Of a DNA stretch of 47,706 nucleotides, positions 16,475 through 25,257 are shown piece by piece. The position numbers and the translations under genes were made by a program. This DNA is from Collimonas fungivorans (GTDB lineage: Bacteria > Pseudomonadota > Gammaproteobacteria > Burkholderiales > Burkholderiaceae_D). The stretch is from contig NZ_JAQGLV010000083.1 in assembly GCF_028292705.1 (NCBI RefSeq), positions 1 to 47,706 of the forward strand. Reading direction: 5' to 3'. Each line of letters opens with the position of its first letter. The first letter of the stretch is position 1. Under the pieces are notes generated by a model. That model was not told the origin of the DNA and searched no databases. It worked only from the letters and a program-made list of their open reading frames with translations.

Positions 16475-17344
16475 TTACAAAGCGACGTTCAAGGGAATCT
16501 TCAGGTAACTCACGCCATTCTCTTCCGCCGCCGGCAATACGCCGGCGCAGATGTTGAGCTGGATCGAAGGCAGCATCAGGGTCGGCAAGGCCAGCGTGGC
16601 GTCGCGCTGGTTGCGCATGGCGATGAATTCGCTTTCGCTGATGCCGTCGCGCACATGGATGTTGTTCGCATGCTGCTCGGCGACTGTCGACTCGCAGGCC
16701 GGGCGCCGGCCGTCTGGCGGATAGTCGTGGCATACGAACAGCCGGGTCGATGGCGGCAAGCTGAGCAGTCTGCCTGCGGAGCGATACAAAGCGCTGGCGC
16801 TGCCGCCGGGAAAATCGCAGCGCGCAGTGCCGAGATCCGGCATGAACAGCGTGTCGCCGACAAACGCGACGTCCTGCCCTACCATGTAAGCCATGTCGGC
16901 CGGCGTATGACCCGGAACATGCAGCGCTTGCGCACGCAGGCTGCCGATATGGAAAACCTCGTCCGGCGCGAACAAATGGTCGAACTGGGTCCCGTCCAGT
17001 AAAAACTCCGATTGCAGGTTGAAGATTTTCTTGAATACTCCCTGCACCACCCGGATCTGGTCGCCGATGGCGATTGCACCGCCCAGGCGCCGGCGCAGGT
17101 AAGGCGCCGCCGAAATGTGGTCGGCATGGGCATGGGTTTCCAGCAGCCATTGCACCTTCAAGCCCTTGCTCTGCACGAATTCAATCACGCGGTCAGCCGC
17201 AGCGGTTGAGGTATGGCCGGCGACCGGATCGTAATCGAGCACCGAATCGATAATCGCGCACTCGCTGCCTGCCGCGGCATAAACCACGTAAGTAAACGTC
17301 GCGGTGTTCTCATCAAAAATGACTTCTATTTGTGGACTTGCCAT
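16475..17344 (-). CDS. MBL-fold persulfide dioxygenase-like hydrolase
   Basis: A 289-residue metallo-beta-lactamase-fold protein of the ETHE1/Blh persulfide dioxygenase type, which oxidises glutathione persulfide to sulfite. The metal motif THAHADH places H71, H73, D75 and H76, with H146 in VPGHTPADM, D164 in FVGDTLFMPDLGTARCDFPGG and H206 in CHDYPP. The single-iron dioxygenases use two of these His and one Asp. The DLGTARCDFPGG sequence is typical of this subgroup. It diverges from the DUF442-SQR gene, the expected source of persulfide, so the pair likely oxidises sulfide to sulfite. The start is the ATG at 17344, with a weak ribosome site. Confidence 0.85.
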   Translation of the reverse strand: MASPQIEVIFDENTATFTYVVYAAAGSECAIIDSVLDYDPVAGHTSTAAADRVIEFVQSKGLKVQWLLETHAHADHISAAPYLRRRLGGAIAIGDQIRVVQGVFKKIFNLQSEFLLDGTQFDHLFAPDEVFHIGSLRAQALHVPGHTPADMAYMVGQDVAFVGDTLFMPDLGTARCDFPGGSASALYRSAGRLLSLPPSTRLFVCHDYPPDGRRPACESTVAEQHANNIHVRDGISESEFIAMRNQRDATLALPTLMLPSIQLNICAGVLPAAEENGVSYLKIPLNVAL

Positions 17345-17743
17345 CTATCTACATCCTCAACTTAACAATACGTAACTATATATAAATATATACAACATTG
17401 ACAAATGCCTAATCCATCTTATATTATTAACAATCAAACAAGTAGCAGGCAAGCGGCAATGCCTGGATTAAACAGATAATTTCACTGGAGCAAAACAAGA
17501 TATCGCGCGGCCGCGAGCCTGACCGCATATTGTTAACAGAATTGGTAAACCAAGGTCAATCCCTGACTTCTGTCAGTCCACCCAGGCGCCGGCAAAGCAT
17601 CATTATCCGCGCCTTCCCGCCTTGCCATCTTTAACAGGCCGCCATCGCCGCCCGACAAACCGCATCCGCTCGCCAGGTTTCGGCCGGAAACAAGCAGATT
17701 CAGGCAGGTTCAAACAAGTAAGTAGTGCCACCCGCCCATCACG
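17345..17743. promoter_or_regulatory. Divergent promoter region of the sulfide-oxidation pair
   Basis: A 399-bp region between the divergent persulfide dioxygenase-like and SQR genes, without a supportable gene. An AT-rich dyad TATATATAAATATATA lies at 17377-17392, next to the MBL gene. A plus-strand sigma-70-like promoter is visible: TTGACA at 17398-17403, a 16-bp spacer, TATATT at 17420-17425. It would give a leader of about 310 nt ahead of SQR. The AT-rich dyad resembles the class of site bound by BigR/SqrR-type persulfide sensors, but no such regulator gene is in the window. Promoter call moderate, operator call weak. Confidence 0.5.
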
Positions 17744-19366
17744 ATGGAATCAGCACCTATGAACTTTAATCTCTTCAAGCATAACGACTCATTTTCAACT
17801 GCCAGTCAAATCGGACTGGAAGACTTGCCCGTCATCCTGGCCGCCGGCTACAAGTCGGTGATCTGCAATCGCCCTGACGGCGAAGACGGCGGCCACCACG
17901 TCGGCAGCAAGGAACTGGCCGCGGCTTGCGAAGCGCTTGGCCTGGCCTTCAGCTACCTGCCCGCCGACGCCACCCATCTCAGCAAAGAACACGGCGCGGC
18001 GCTGCGCCTGCTGCTGGCTGACATGCCGGCCCCGGTCCTGGCCTTTTGCCGCACCGGCAACCGCTCAACCAACATCTTCCGGCTGGCGAACCTGATCGAC
18101 GCGCCGATCCAGGCAGCCGGCGCCGGCAACGACAAACTCAAGCAGTATGAAATCGTGATCGTCGGCGGCGGTTCCGCCGGCATTGCGGTTGCGAGCAGCT
18201 TGCTCAAGCGCGCCCCCAACGCCCAGATCGCAATCGTCGATCCCAGCAGCCAGCATTATTACCAGCCGGCCTGGACGCTGGTCGGACGCGGCATTTTCGA
18301 CAGCAAAAAAACCGTGCGGCCGATGGCGTCGCTGATACCTGCGGGTGCGCAGTGGATCCCGCAAGCGGTGTCTGAATTCTTGCCTGACCATAACCGCATC
18401 CGGCTCGACAACGGCTGCCTGATCGCCTACCAGCAACTGATCGTCTGCCCCGGCTTGCGGCTGGCCTGGGAGAAGATAGAGGGCCTGGAACAAACTTTGG
18501 GTAAAAACGGCGTGACCTCGAATTACCGCCACGACCTGGCGCCATATACCTGGCAACTGGTGTCGCAATTAAAACAGGGCAAGGCGCTGTTTTCGCAGCC
18601 GGCCATGCCGATCAAATGCGCCGGCGCACCGCAAAAAGCCATGTACCTCTCGTGCGACCACTGGCTGCGCAAAGGCGTGCTGAAGCAGATAGAGGTCGAA
18701 TTCAACAACGCCGGCACTGCGCTGTTCGGCGTCGCGGCATTTGTGCCGCCGCTGATGCGCTATGTCAAAAAATACCAGGCGCGCCTGGTGCTTGAATCGA
18801 ATCTGGTCAAGGTCGACGGCCCAAACCGGCTGGCGTGGTTCGACGTCAAGGATAATGCCGGCGGCAGCAGCCGCCAGCAAAAATCGTTCGACATGCTGCA
18901 CGCGGTGCCGCCGCAGGTTGCCCCGGATGCGGTGCGCAACAGCCCGCTGGCCAATGTCGACGGCTGGTGCGAAGTCGATCCGGCTTCGCTGCGGCACGTC
19001 CGATACAGGAACGTGTTCGCACTGGGAGATGTGTGCTCGACCGCCAATGCAAAGACTGTGGCGGCGATCCGCAAACAAGCGGTGGTGGTGGCAAGCAACC
19101 TGCTCGCCGCCTGCGCCGGCAAACCGCTGGACGCGCGTTACGACGGTTATGGCGCTTGCCCGCTGACGGTCGAAAAGGGCAAGGTGATACTGGCCGAGTT
19201 CGGTTATGGCGGCAAGCTGCTGCCGACCTTCCGGCTCGACCCGACCGTCGCCCGCCGCAGCGCCTGGTTCTTGAAGACTACCTTGCTGCCCTGGGTTTAC
19301 TGGAAGCTGATGCTGAGAGGCAAAGAGTGGCTGGCGAAGTCCTCGGAATCCGCCGAGCATCCGTGA
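17744..19366 (+). CDS. DUF442 phosphatase-like domain fused to type II sulfide:quinone oxidoreductase
   Basis: A 540-residue two-domain protein. Residues 7-125 are a DUF442/beta-lactamase-hydrolase-like phosphatase domain (SVICNRPDGEDGGHHVGSKELAAACEALGLAFSYLP) with the Cx5R loop CRTGNR at 102-107, here probably a sulfur transferase. Residues 134-520 are an FAD-dependent flavoprotein like human SQOR (type II): VIVGGGSAG at 138-146, YYQPAWTLVG, GLRLAWEKIEG, the PIKCAGAPQKAMYLS motif with C291, ALGDVCSTANAKT with C431, and the LLPWVYWKLMLRG tail. SQR oxidises sulfide and passes electrons to quinone. The cysteine in GDVC is one position shifted from human GDC. Translation may start instead at the ATG at 17759, which has GGAA upstream. 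It ends at 19366, immediately against the ATPase stop. Confidence 0.9.
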   Translation: MESAPMNFNLFKHNDSFSTASQIGLEDLPVILAAGYKSVICNRPDGEDGGHHVGSKELAAACEALGLAFSYLPADATHLSKEHGAALRLLLADMPAPVLAFCRTGNRSTNIFRLANLIDAPIQAAGAGNDKLKQYEIVIVGGGSAGIAVASSLLKRAPNAQIAIVDPSSQHYYQPAWTLVGRGIFDSKKTVRPMASLIPAGAQWIPQAVSEFLPDHNRIRLDNGCLIAYQQLIVCPGLRLAWEKIEGLEQTLGKNGVTSNYRHDLAPYTWQLVSQLKQGKALFSQPAMPIKCAGAPQKAMYLSCDHWLRKGVLKQIEVEFNNAGTALFGVAAFVPPLMRYVKKYQARLVLESNLVKVDGPNRLAWFDVKDNAGGSSRQQKSFDMLHAVPPQVAPDAVRNSPLANVDGWCEVDPASLRHVRYRNVFALGDVCSTANAKTVAAIRKQAVVVASNLLAACAGKPLDARYDGYGACPLTVEKGKVILAEFGYGGKLLPTFRLDPTVARRSAWFLKTTLLPWVYWKLMLRGKEWLAKSSESAEHP

Positions 19367-21688
19367 TCAGCGCAATGCCCGCAGCAACCTTAAGCCGTTA
19401 AACACCACCAGCAGGCTCGCTCCCATGTCGGCGAACACCGCCATCCACAGGGTGGCTTCGCCGGTCAGCGCCAGCACCAGGAAGATGGCCTTGATGCCGA
19501 GCGCCAAGGTGATGTTCTGCATCAGCACCGTATGCGTCTTTTTACTTAAGCGGATGAAATCCGCGATCTTGCGCAAGTCGTCATCCATCAGCGCCACGTC
19601 GGCGGTTTCCAGCGCCGTGTCGCTGCCTGCCGCTCCCATCGCAAATCCGATATCGGCTTGCGCCAGCGCCGGCGCATCGTTGATGCCGTCGCCCACCATG
19701 CCGACGCAGCCGTAACGCGCGCGCAAGTCGTTGATGGCGTCGCGCTTGTCTTGCGGCAGCTGGTCGCCGCGGGCGTCGCTGATGCCGACCTGGGTTGCGA
19801 TGGCTTGCGCGGTATGCGCATTGTCGCCGGTCAGCATGACCGCTTCGACTCCGATCGCATGCAGCCTGGCGATTGCCTCGACTGCGATGTCGCGCACCGT
19901 ATCGGCTACCGCCAGGATGAGCAAGGGTTGCGTCGCCGAACACAGCACCACAGTGGTCTTGCCTTCGCTCTCCAGCGCCGACAGGCGCGCTTCCAGCGCA
20001 GGACTGCAGATATCCATCTCATGCACCAGGCGATGATTGCCAAGATAGAATTGGCGGCCGTCGATACTGCCCTGCACGCCGCGCCCGGTCAACGCTTCAA
20101 ACGCGCCGACTTCAAACAGGTTTCCGGCATGGTCCAAGGTTTGCCAGTGCGCCGCTACCGCGCCCGATACCGGATGGTCGGAACGGCTGGCCAGGCTCGC
20201 GGCCTGGCGCTGCAACTGGTGCAGCAACTGAGGCAGCAGGCTGTCAGCGGCTGCCGGCTGCACCAGCTGCACGTCGGTGACGCGCGGCTTGCCCAAGGTC
20301 AGCGTGCCGGTCTTGTCCAGCGCCAGCGCCTTGATCTTGCGCCCCATCTCCAGGTACACCCCGCCCTTGACCAGCACACCGTTCCTGGCCGCTGCCGCCA
20401 GCCCGCTCACCACCGTCACCGGCGTTGAAATCACCAGCGCGCACGGACAGGCGATCACCAGCAGCACCAGAGCCTTGTACAGCCATGGATAGAACGCCGC
20501 GCCCATCAGCAGCGGCGGCAAGGTGGCGACCAGCAGCGCTGCCAGCACCACTACCGGGATGTAATAGCGTGCAAACTGATCGACGAAACGCTGGGTCGGC
20601 GCACGCTCGCCCTGCGCCTGCTGCACGCTCTTGATGATGCGCGCCAGGGTCGAATTGGCTTGCAGCGCGGTCACCCGATAGACAAAGGAGCCACGCTCGT
20701 TGATGGTGCCGGCAAACACCTGGTCGCCAGCCTGTTTTTCCACCGGCATGCTCTCGCCGGTGATCGCGGCCTGGTTGATGGTGGTCTGGCCTTCGGTCAC
20801 CAGGCCATCGAGCGGCACGCGCGCGCCCGGCTTGACGCGGATCAGCGCCGCCAATGCCACCTCTCCTGTAGCGACCTCGCGCCACTCGCCGTCGGCGCCT
20901 TGCACCGTCGCCAGGTCCGGCGCCATCGCCATCAGGCCTTTGATCGCATTGCGGGCCCGGTCCAGCGACAAGGCCTCGATCATTTCCGCCAGCGCGAACA
21001 GGAAAATCACCACCGCTGCTTCCGGCCATTGGCCGATGATGGCGGCGCCTATCACCGCCAGCGACATCAGGAAGTTCATGTTGAGGGAAAAATTGCGCAA
21101 TGCAATCCAGCCCTTTTTCAAGGTATCCAGGCCGCCGCTCAGGATCGCCACCAGCGCCAGGCCGATCACCAGCCATGAGCTGTCCTGGCCGCCGCTCCAG
21201 ACCACCACCTCGGCGCCTACCGCGGTCATGCCGGAAAGCGCCATCAGCAGCCACTTCCTGCGGGATATCTTGAAAGCGCCGTCGCCGGCGGTCAGATCGA
21301 CAGCGCCGGTCAGCGTATCCGACTTGAGCGCCGGCTCCAGGTCCAGCGTCTTCAAGGCGGCAACGATGGCGTCCACCGAAGCCAGGCGATGCTGGACCGT
21401 CAGTTCGCGCTGGATCAGGTTGAACTGCATGGCCTCGATGCCAGCCATGTTCTTGAACCTGTCGCGTATCAGTTTTTCTTCAGTCGGGCAATCCATCTTC
21501 TGGATCAGGAACACCGCCTGTTCCGCCCCTGCAACCAGCGGCGCGCGGCTGGCGGCGGATGCGCCCGCGTCTGCCTGCGCATGCTGGTGCTGATGGTCAT
21601 GCTTATGGTCATGCTTATGATCGCGCTTATGCTCGTGACCAGGCTGGTGATCGTTGTGGTCGCGATGGTTATCTTCGCAACGGCCCAT
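19367..21688 (-). CDS. Zn/Cd/Pb-translocating P-type ATPase (ZntA/CadA type)
   Basis: Inner-membrane P1B-2 ATPase that exports Zn(II), Cd(II) or Pb(II). It has 773 residues: a His-rich tail (HDHKHDHKHDHQHQHAQ within residues 7-40), one heavy-metal-associated domain with MDCPTEEKLIRDRF at about 64-77, then the eight-helix core. The membrane CPC is at 414-416 (VIACPCALVISTPVT), phosphorylation DKTGTLT begins at D458, the SDHPVSGA motif follows, and GDGINDAP at 666-673 closes the hinge. The last helices carry KAIFLVLALTG and FADMGASLLVV, as in Zn/Cd/Pb pumps. The metal site in the N-terminal domain has one Cys instead of CxxC. Start: ATG at 21688 after AAGGAG. The next upstream element is a 19-bp MerR-type promoter, and cadR is divergent. 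Confidence 0.93.
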   Translation of the reverse strand: MGRCEDNHRDHNDHQPGHEHKRDHKHDHKHDHQHQHAQADAGASAASRAPLVAGAEQAVFLIQKMDCPTEEKLIRDRFKNMAGIEAMQFNLIQRELTVQHRLASVDAIVAALKTLDLEPALKSDTLTGAVDLTAGDGAFKISRRKWLLMALSGMTAVGAEVVVWSGGQDSSWLVIGLALVAILSGGLDTLKKGWIALRNFSLNMNFLMSLAVIGAAIIGQWPEAAVVIFLFALAEMIEALSLDRARNAIKGLMAMAPDLATVQGADGEWREVATGEVALAALIRVKPGARVPLDGLVTEGQTTINQAAITGESMPVEKQAGDQVFAGTINERGSFVYRVTALQANSTLARIIKSVQQAQGERAPTQRFVDQFARYYIPVVVLAALLVATLPPLLMGAAFYPWLYKALVLLVIACPCALVISTPVTVVSGLAAAARNGVLVKGGVYLEMGRKIKALALDKTGTLTLGKPRVTDVQLVQPAAADSLLPQLLHQLQRQAASLASRSDHPVSGAVAAHWQTLDHAGNLFEVGAFEALTGRGVQGSIDGRQFYLGNHRLVHEMDICSPALEARLSALESEGKTTVVLCSATQPLLILAVADTVRDIAVEAIARLHAIGVEAVMLTGDNAHTAQAIATQVGISDARGDQLPQDKRDAINDLRARYGCVGMVGDGINDAPALAQADIGFAMGAAGSDTALETADVALMDDDLRKIADFIRLSKKTHTVLMQNITLALGIKAIFLVLALTGEATLWMAVFADMGASLLVVFNGLRLLRALR

Positions 21689-21739
21689 GGCGTACTCCTT
21701 GATTCGGGTTTTGAGGATGCAATTGATTACTCCTTGCAT

Positions 21740-21770
21740 ATTTAAAACCCTGTAGCTACTATAAGGTCAA
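21740..21770 (-). promoter_or_regulatory. MerR-type 19-bp-spaced promoter and operator for the metal ATPase
   Basis: Read on the minus strand: -35 TTGACC (21765-21770), 19-bp spacer, -10 TTAAAT (21740-21745). The spacer holds an imperfect dyad ACCTTATAGTAGCTACAGGGT (21747-21767). A spacer of 19 rather than 17 bp with the dyad between the boxes is the hallmark of promoters activated by MerR-family metal sensors. It points at the ATPase gene and lies 35 bp from the start of the CadR-like regulator. Confidence 0.82.
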
Positions 21771-21804
21771 GGATTTATCTTGAAATAACCCGGGAAGAGC
21801 TGCC

Positions 21805-22260
21805 ATGAGCGCAATTTCACTCAAAATCGGAGAGTTGGCCAGCCATGCCGGCTGTCCGGTGGAAACCATCCGCTACTACGAACGCGAGGGCTTGCTGCCG
21901 CTGGCGGCACGTTCGCAAAGCAACTACCGCTTGTACGGACAGGCGCATATCGAGCGCCTGCAGTTCATCCGCCATTGCCGCTCGCTGGACATGACGCTGG
22001 ACGAAGTGCGCAGGTTATTGCAGTTTCGCGACTTGCCGGAAGACAATTGCGCCGAAGTCAACAGCTTGCTGGACCACCATATCGAGCACGTCGCCGACCG
22101 CATCAGCGAATTGAAGGCATTGCAGACCCAGCTCAAACAGTTGCGCAAGCAATGCCAGAAAACGCAAGCCGCCAAGGATTGCGGCATCCTGCAAGGCCTG
22201 GCCGATATGGAAGACGAAGCGCCGGCCAACCTTGGCAGCCATGGCGGCGGCGTCCATTAA
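21805..22260 (+). CDS. cadR: MerR-family metal-responsive activator, CadR/PbrR type
   Basis: A 151-residue sensor and activator of the adjacent efflux ATPase. The winged helix-turn-helix is ISLKIGELASHAGCPVETIRYYEREGLLP, followed by NYRLYGQAHIERLQFIRHCRSLDMTLDEVRRLL, then a long dimerisation helix to about residue 118. Cysteines in RHCRSLDM, DNCAEV, KQCQKTQAAKDCGIL and the C-terminal His (GSHGGGVH) match the CadR/PbrR metal-site layout. CadR of Pseudomonas putida and PbrR of Cupriavidus sense Cd/Zn or Pb through such cysteines. Divergent from the ATPase over the 19-bp promoter. Which metal it prefers is not visible. Confidence 0.9.
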   Translation: MSAISLKIGELASHAGCPVETIRYYEREGLLPLAARSQSNYRLYGQAHIERLQFIRHCRSLDMTLDEVRRLLQFRDLPEDNCAEVNSLLDHHIEHVADRISELKALQTQLKQLRKQCQKTQAAKDCGILQGLADMEDEAPANLGSHGGGVH

Positions 22261-22269
22261 ACCGACAAG

Positions 22270-23151
22270 ATGAATATTCACTCCGATGACCTGCGGATTT
22301 TTATCGCCGTGGTCGACAGCGGCACACTCAGCGCCGCCGCCGAACAACTGGGCCAGACCACGTCCGGCCTGAGCCGGGCCTTGTCGCGGCTGGAACAGAA
22401 ACTGGCTACCTCGCTCCTCACGCGCACCACGCGCCGCATGGAGCTGACGGAAGAAGGCCATCTTTTCCTGGAAAAGGCGCGCACGATCATCGCGGCGATG
22501 GAAGAAGCCGAAGAGGCGATCCAGGTGCGTCACCAAAGACCGTCAGGACGCTTGCGGGTGGACGCTTCGCCGCCCTTCATGCTGCATTGCATAGTGCCGC
22601 ACATCGCCGAATTCCGCAGCAACTACCCGGACATTACGCTGGAGCTGACCAGCAACGACCAGAACATCGACCTGCTGCAGCAGCGCACCGACATCGCCAT
22701 CCGCCACGGCGCATTGCAAGACTCGATGCTGCATGCGCGCCGCCTCGGATCGAGCCTGCAGCACATCGTCGCCAGCCCCGAATACCTGCGCAAACACGGC
22801 ACGCCGGCCAGTGCGGAAGAACTGAAGCAGCACCAGCTGATCGGCTTCACCCAGCCGGAATCGCTCAACACCTGGCCGCTGCGGCAGCAGCAGGAAGAAA
22901 ACCTGGCGATCAGTCCGACGCTGCTGGCGTCCGGCGGCGAAACCATACGCCAGCTGGCGCTGCACGGCCTGGGCATTACCTGCCTGTCGGCGTTCATGGT
23001 GCGCGAAGATATCGCGCGAGGAACCCTGATCGACATCCTGGCAAGCCATAACAATGGCTACCGCCAGCAGATCCACGCGGTGTACTACAGGAACACCCAG
23101 CTGGCGCGGCGCATCACCTGCTTCCTCGATTTCCTGCAGCTAAAACTCTAG
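22270..23151 (+). CDS. LysR-family transcriptional regulator
   Basis: A 293-residue LysR-type regulator. The N-terminal winged helix is IHSDDLRIFIAVVDSGTLSAAAEQLGQTTSGLSRALSRLEQKLATSLLTRTTRRMELTEEG; the effector domain starts near residue 92 (GRLRVDASPPFMLHCIVPHIAEFRSNYP). It resembles regulators of aldo/keto or oxidoreductase genes rather than any named member; the target is unknown. It begins 9 bp after the CadR stop and may be read from the same transcript, although functionally it seems unrelated to metal efflux. It converges with the aldo/keto reductase gene. Confidence 0.88.
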   Translation: MNIHSDDLRIFIAVVDSGTLSAAAEQLGQTTSGLSRALSRLEQKLATSLLTRTTRRMELTEEGHLFLEKARTIIAAMEEAEEAIQVRHQRPSGRLRVDASPPFMLHCIVPHIAEFRSNYPDITLELTSNDQNIDLLQQRTDIAIRHGALQDSMLHARRLGSSLQHIVASPEYLRKHGTPASAEELKQHQLIGFTQPESLNTWPLRQQQEENLAISPTLLASGGETIRQLALHGLGITCLSAFMVREDIARGTLIDILASHNNGYRQQIHAVYYRNTQLARRITCFLDFLQLKL

Positions 23152-23176
23152 CCCCGGTTTTCACCGCGAACAATCT

Positions 23177-24184
23177 TCAGCCGGCGTGCGGCTGTTCGCT
23201 ATCGAGATGCTCCATCATTACCGGCGCATAACGCTCGCCCGCAATTGCATCGGCCGGCACGGCCGACTCGATCCTGGCCAGGTCGCCTGCGCTCAGCTGG
23301 ATATCCAGCGCCCCCAGCGATTCAGCCAGGCGGTCACGGCGGCGGGCGCCGACCAGCGGTACGATATCCGCGCCGCGCGACATCACCCAGGCGATGGCAA
23401 TCTGCGCCATGGTCGCCTGCTTGTCGGCGGCGATGCCGCGCAAGGCGTCCAGCAAAGCCAGGTTGTGCGCCAGGTTGTCGCTGCTGAAGCGCGGGCTGCG
23501 GCCGCGGAAATCGCCGGGCGAGAATGTCTTGTCCTTGTCCCACTGGCCGCTGATCAGGCCGCGCGACAATACGCCGTATGCAGTAATGCCGATGCCTAGT
23601 TCACGGCACACCGGCAAGATCTCGGCTTCGATGCCGCGTGAGATCAGCGAATATTCAATCTGCAGATCCGCAATCGGATGCACCGCCTGCGCCCGGCGCA
23701 GGGTCTGTGCGCCAACTTCCGACAAACCGATATGGCGCACATCCCCGGCTTTCACCATGTCGGCGATAGCGCCCACCGTGTCTTCAATCGGCACGGCCGG
23801 ATCGAGGCGCGCCGGGCGGTAGATATCGACATGGTCGGTGCCGAGCCGGCGCAAGGTGTAAGCCAGGGAGGTTTTCACTGCCTCAGGCCGGCCGTCGATG
23901 CCAAGCCAGTTGCCGGCCGGGTCGCGCATGGCGCCGAATTTGACGCTGATCTGCACCTGGTCGCGGTTGCGCGAGCGCAGCGCTTCCCGGATCAGCATCT
24001 CGTTATGTCCCATCCCGTAGAAATCGCCGGTGTCCAGCAAAGTAATGCCAGCATCGATGGCTGCATGCAGCGTGGCGATGCTTTCAGTTTCATCGGCTGG
24101 CCCGTACATATCGGACATGCCCATGCAGCCGAGACCGATGATGGAGGTTTGCGGGCCGGTGCGGCCTAGTTGTTGCACTTTCAT
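23177..24184 (-). CDS. Aldo/keto reductase family protein
   Basis: A 335-residue (beta/alpha)8-barrel NADPH oxidoreductase. Family landmarks are [38 protein letters not shown] with D51 and Y56, K82 in ISVKFG and [13 protein letters not shown]. The usual fourth tetrad residue His is replaced: IYRPARLDP has Ala125 at that place, as in a subgroup of the YajO/Tas-like reductases. The C-terminal NADPH site is [13 protein letters not shown]. Substrate unknown. Start ATG at 24184 follows AAGGAAA. It diverges from the second LysR gene, whose product likely controls it. Confidence 0.9.
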   Translation of the reverse strand: MKVQQLGRTGPQTSIIGLGCMGMSDMYGPADETESIATLHAAIDAGITLLDTGDFYGMGHNEMLIREALRSRNRDQVQISVKFGAMRDPAGNWLGIDGRPEAVKTSLAYTLRRLGTDHVDIYRPARLDPAVPIEDTVGAIADMVKAGDVRHIGLSEVGAQTLRRAQAVHPIADLQIEYSLISRGIEAEILPVCRELGIGITAYGVLSRGLISGQWDKDKTFSPGDFRGRSPRFSSDNLAHNLALLDALRGIAADKQATMAQIAIAWVMSRGADIVPLVGARRRDRLAESLGALDIQLSAGDLARIESAVPADAIAGERYAPVMMEHLDSEQPHAG

Positions 24185-24279
24185 GATGATTTCCTTGGTA
24201 GGTTTATCCGATCGCAGCTACAGGGAAACCCTCGCTGCCTTGGAAACAGTATTGCCCAGGCCCGGCCGTTAATAAATGG

Positions 24280-24301
24280 GAATAAAATGGTTTCTTTATT
24301 C
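24280..24301. promoter_or_regulatory. Inverted repeat in the divergent aldo/keto reductase-LysR interval
   Basis: GAATAAA (24280-24286) and TTTATTC (24295-24301) form a perfect 7-bp inverted repeat with an 8-bp spacer. It lies 27 bp upstream of the LysR gene and 96 bp upstream of the reductase gene, which is where a LysR regulator usually binds. Functional role inferred from position alone. Confidence 0.4.
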
Positions 24302-24327
24302 GAAAATCACAAATAATCAAGGAAGCC

Positions 24328-25227
24328 ATGGACCGTATCCAGACGATGGAAGTGTTCTCGCGCGTCGCCGAACTGGGCAGCTTCAGCCGCGCCGCCGAAC
24401 AGCTGAACCTGCCGCCGGCAACCGTCACCAACGCCATCCAGGCGCTGGAGAAACACCTTGGCGCGCGCCTCTTGCAAAGGACCACGCGCAAGGTAACGCT
24501 GACCGATGAAGGCATCACCTACCTGGAGCGTTGCACCCGGCTGCTGGCCGAATTCGAAGATGCAGACACCCTGTTCCAGCGCGACCAGCTGCAGCCGCGC
24601 GGCGTGATCCGGGTCGACCTGCCGGAACGGCTGGCGCACACGGCGGTGATTCCTGCACTGCCGGATTTTTTTGCCCTGTATCCGAACCTGCAGATCAGGC
24701 TGAGCGCCACCGACCGTTTCGTCGACCTGGTCGGCGAGGCGGTCGACTGCGTGGTGCGCGTCGGCGCGCTCAGCGATTCAAGCCTGATCGCGCGCCGTAT
24801 CTGCAACATCGAACAGATCAACTGCGCAGCCAAGTCTTACCTGGATCGCCACGGCCGGCCGCAGTCCTTGAAGGACCTGCAGCAGCACACGGTGGTCAAT
24901 TATTTTTCCAGCCGCACCGGACGCGACCTTGGTTGGGAATATATGGAGGATGGCGAGCCGCGTTTCCTGAAGCTTCAGGGCCAGGTGTCGGTGGCCAGTT
25001 CCGAGGCCTACCTGGCTAGCTGCATCGCCGGCCTGGGGCTGGCGCAAATACCGCGTTTTGGCCTGGAACAGTTGCTGGCGAGCGGCGCCATGGAAGAAGT
25101 GCTGCCGGATTTCAAGCCGCCGCCGCTGCCGGTATCGGTAGTGTACGCCCACAACAAGCACCTGTCGCCGCGGGTGCGGGTATTTGTCGACTGGATCGCC
25201 AGGCTGCTGGCCGAGCGCTACGCCTGA
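24328..25227 (+). CDS. LysR-family transcriptional regulator, probable activator of the adjacent reductase
   Basis: A 299-residue LysR-type regulator. The DNA-binding domain reads MDRIQTMEVFSRVAELGSFSRAAEQLNLPPATVTNAIQALEKHLGARLLQRTTRKVTLTDEG; the effector domain begins near GVIRVDLPERLAHTAVIPALPDFFALYPNLQIRLSATDRFVDLVGEAVDCVVRVG. This effector-domain style (VRVGALSDSSLIARRI) is common in regulators of oxidoreductase genes. It diverges from the aldo/keto reductase with an inverted repeat between them. Start ATG at 24328 has AAGGA five bases upstream. Confidence 0.9.
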   Translation: MDRIQTMEVFSRVAELGSFSRAAEQLNLPPATVTNAIQALEKHLGARLLQRTTRKVTLTDEGITYLERCTRLLAEFEDADTLFQRDQLQPRGVIRVDLPERLAHTAVIPALPDFFALYPNLQIRLSATDRFVDLVGEAVDCVVRVGALSDSSLIARRICNIEQINCAAKSYLDRHGRPQSLKDLQQHTVVNYFSSRTGRDLGWEYMEDGEPRFLKLQGQVSVASSEAYLASCIAGLGLAQIPRFGLEQLLASGAMEEVLPDFKPPPLPVSVVYAHNKHLSPRVRVFVDWIARLLAERYA

Positions 25228-25257
25228 ACCGGCCAGGGCCGGTCCAGGCATGGTGCG

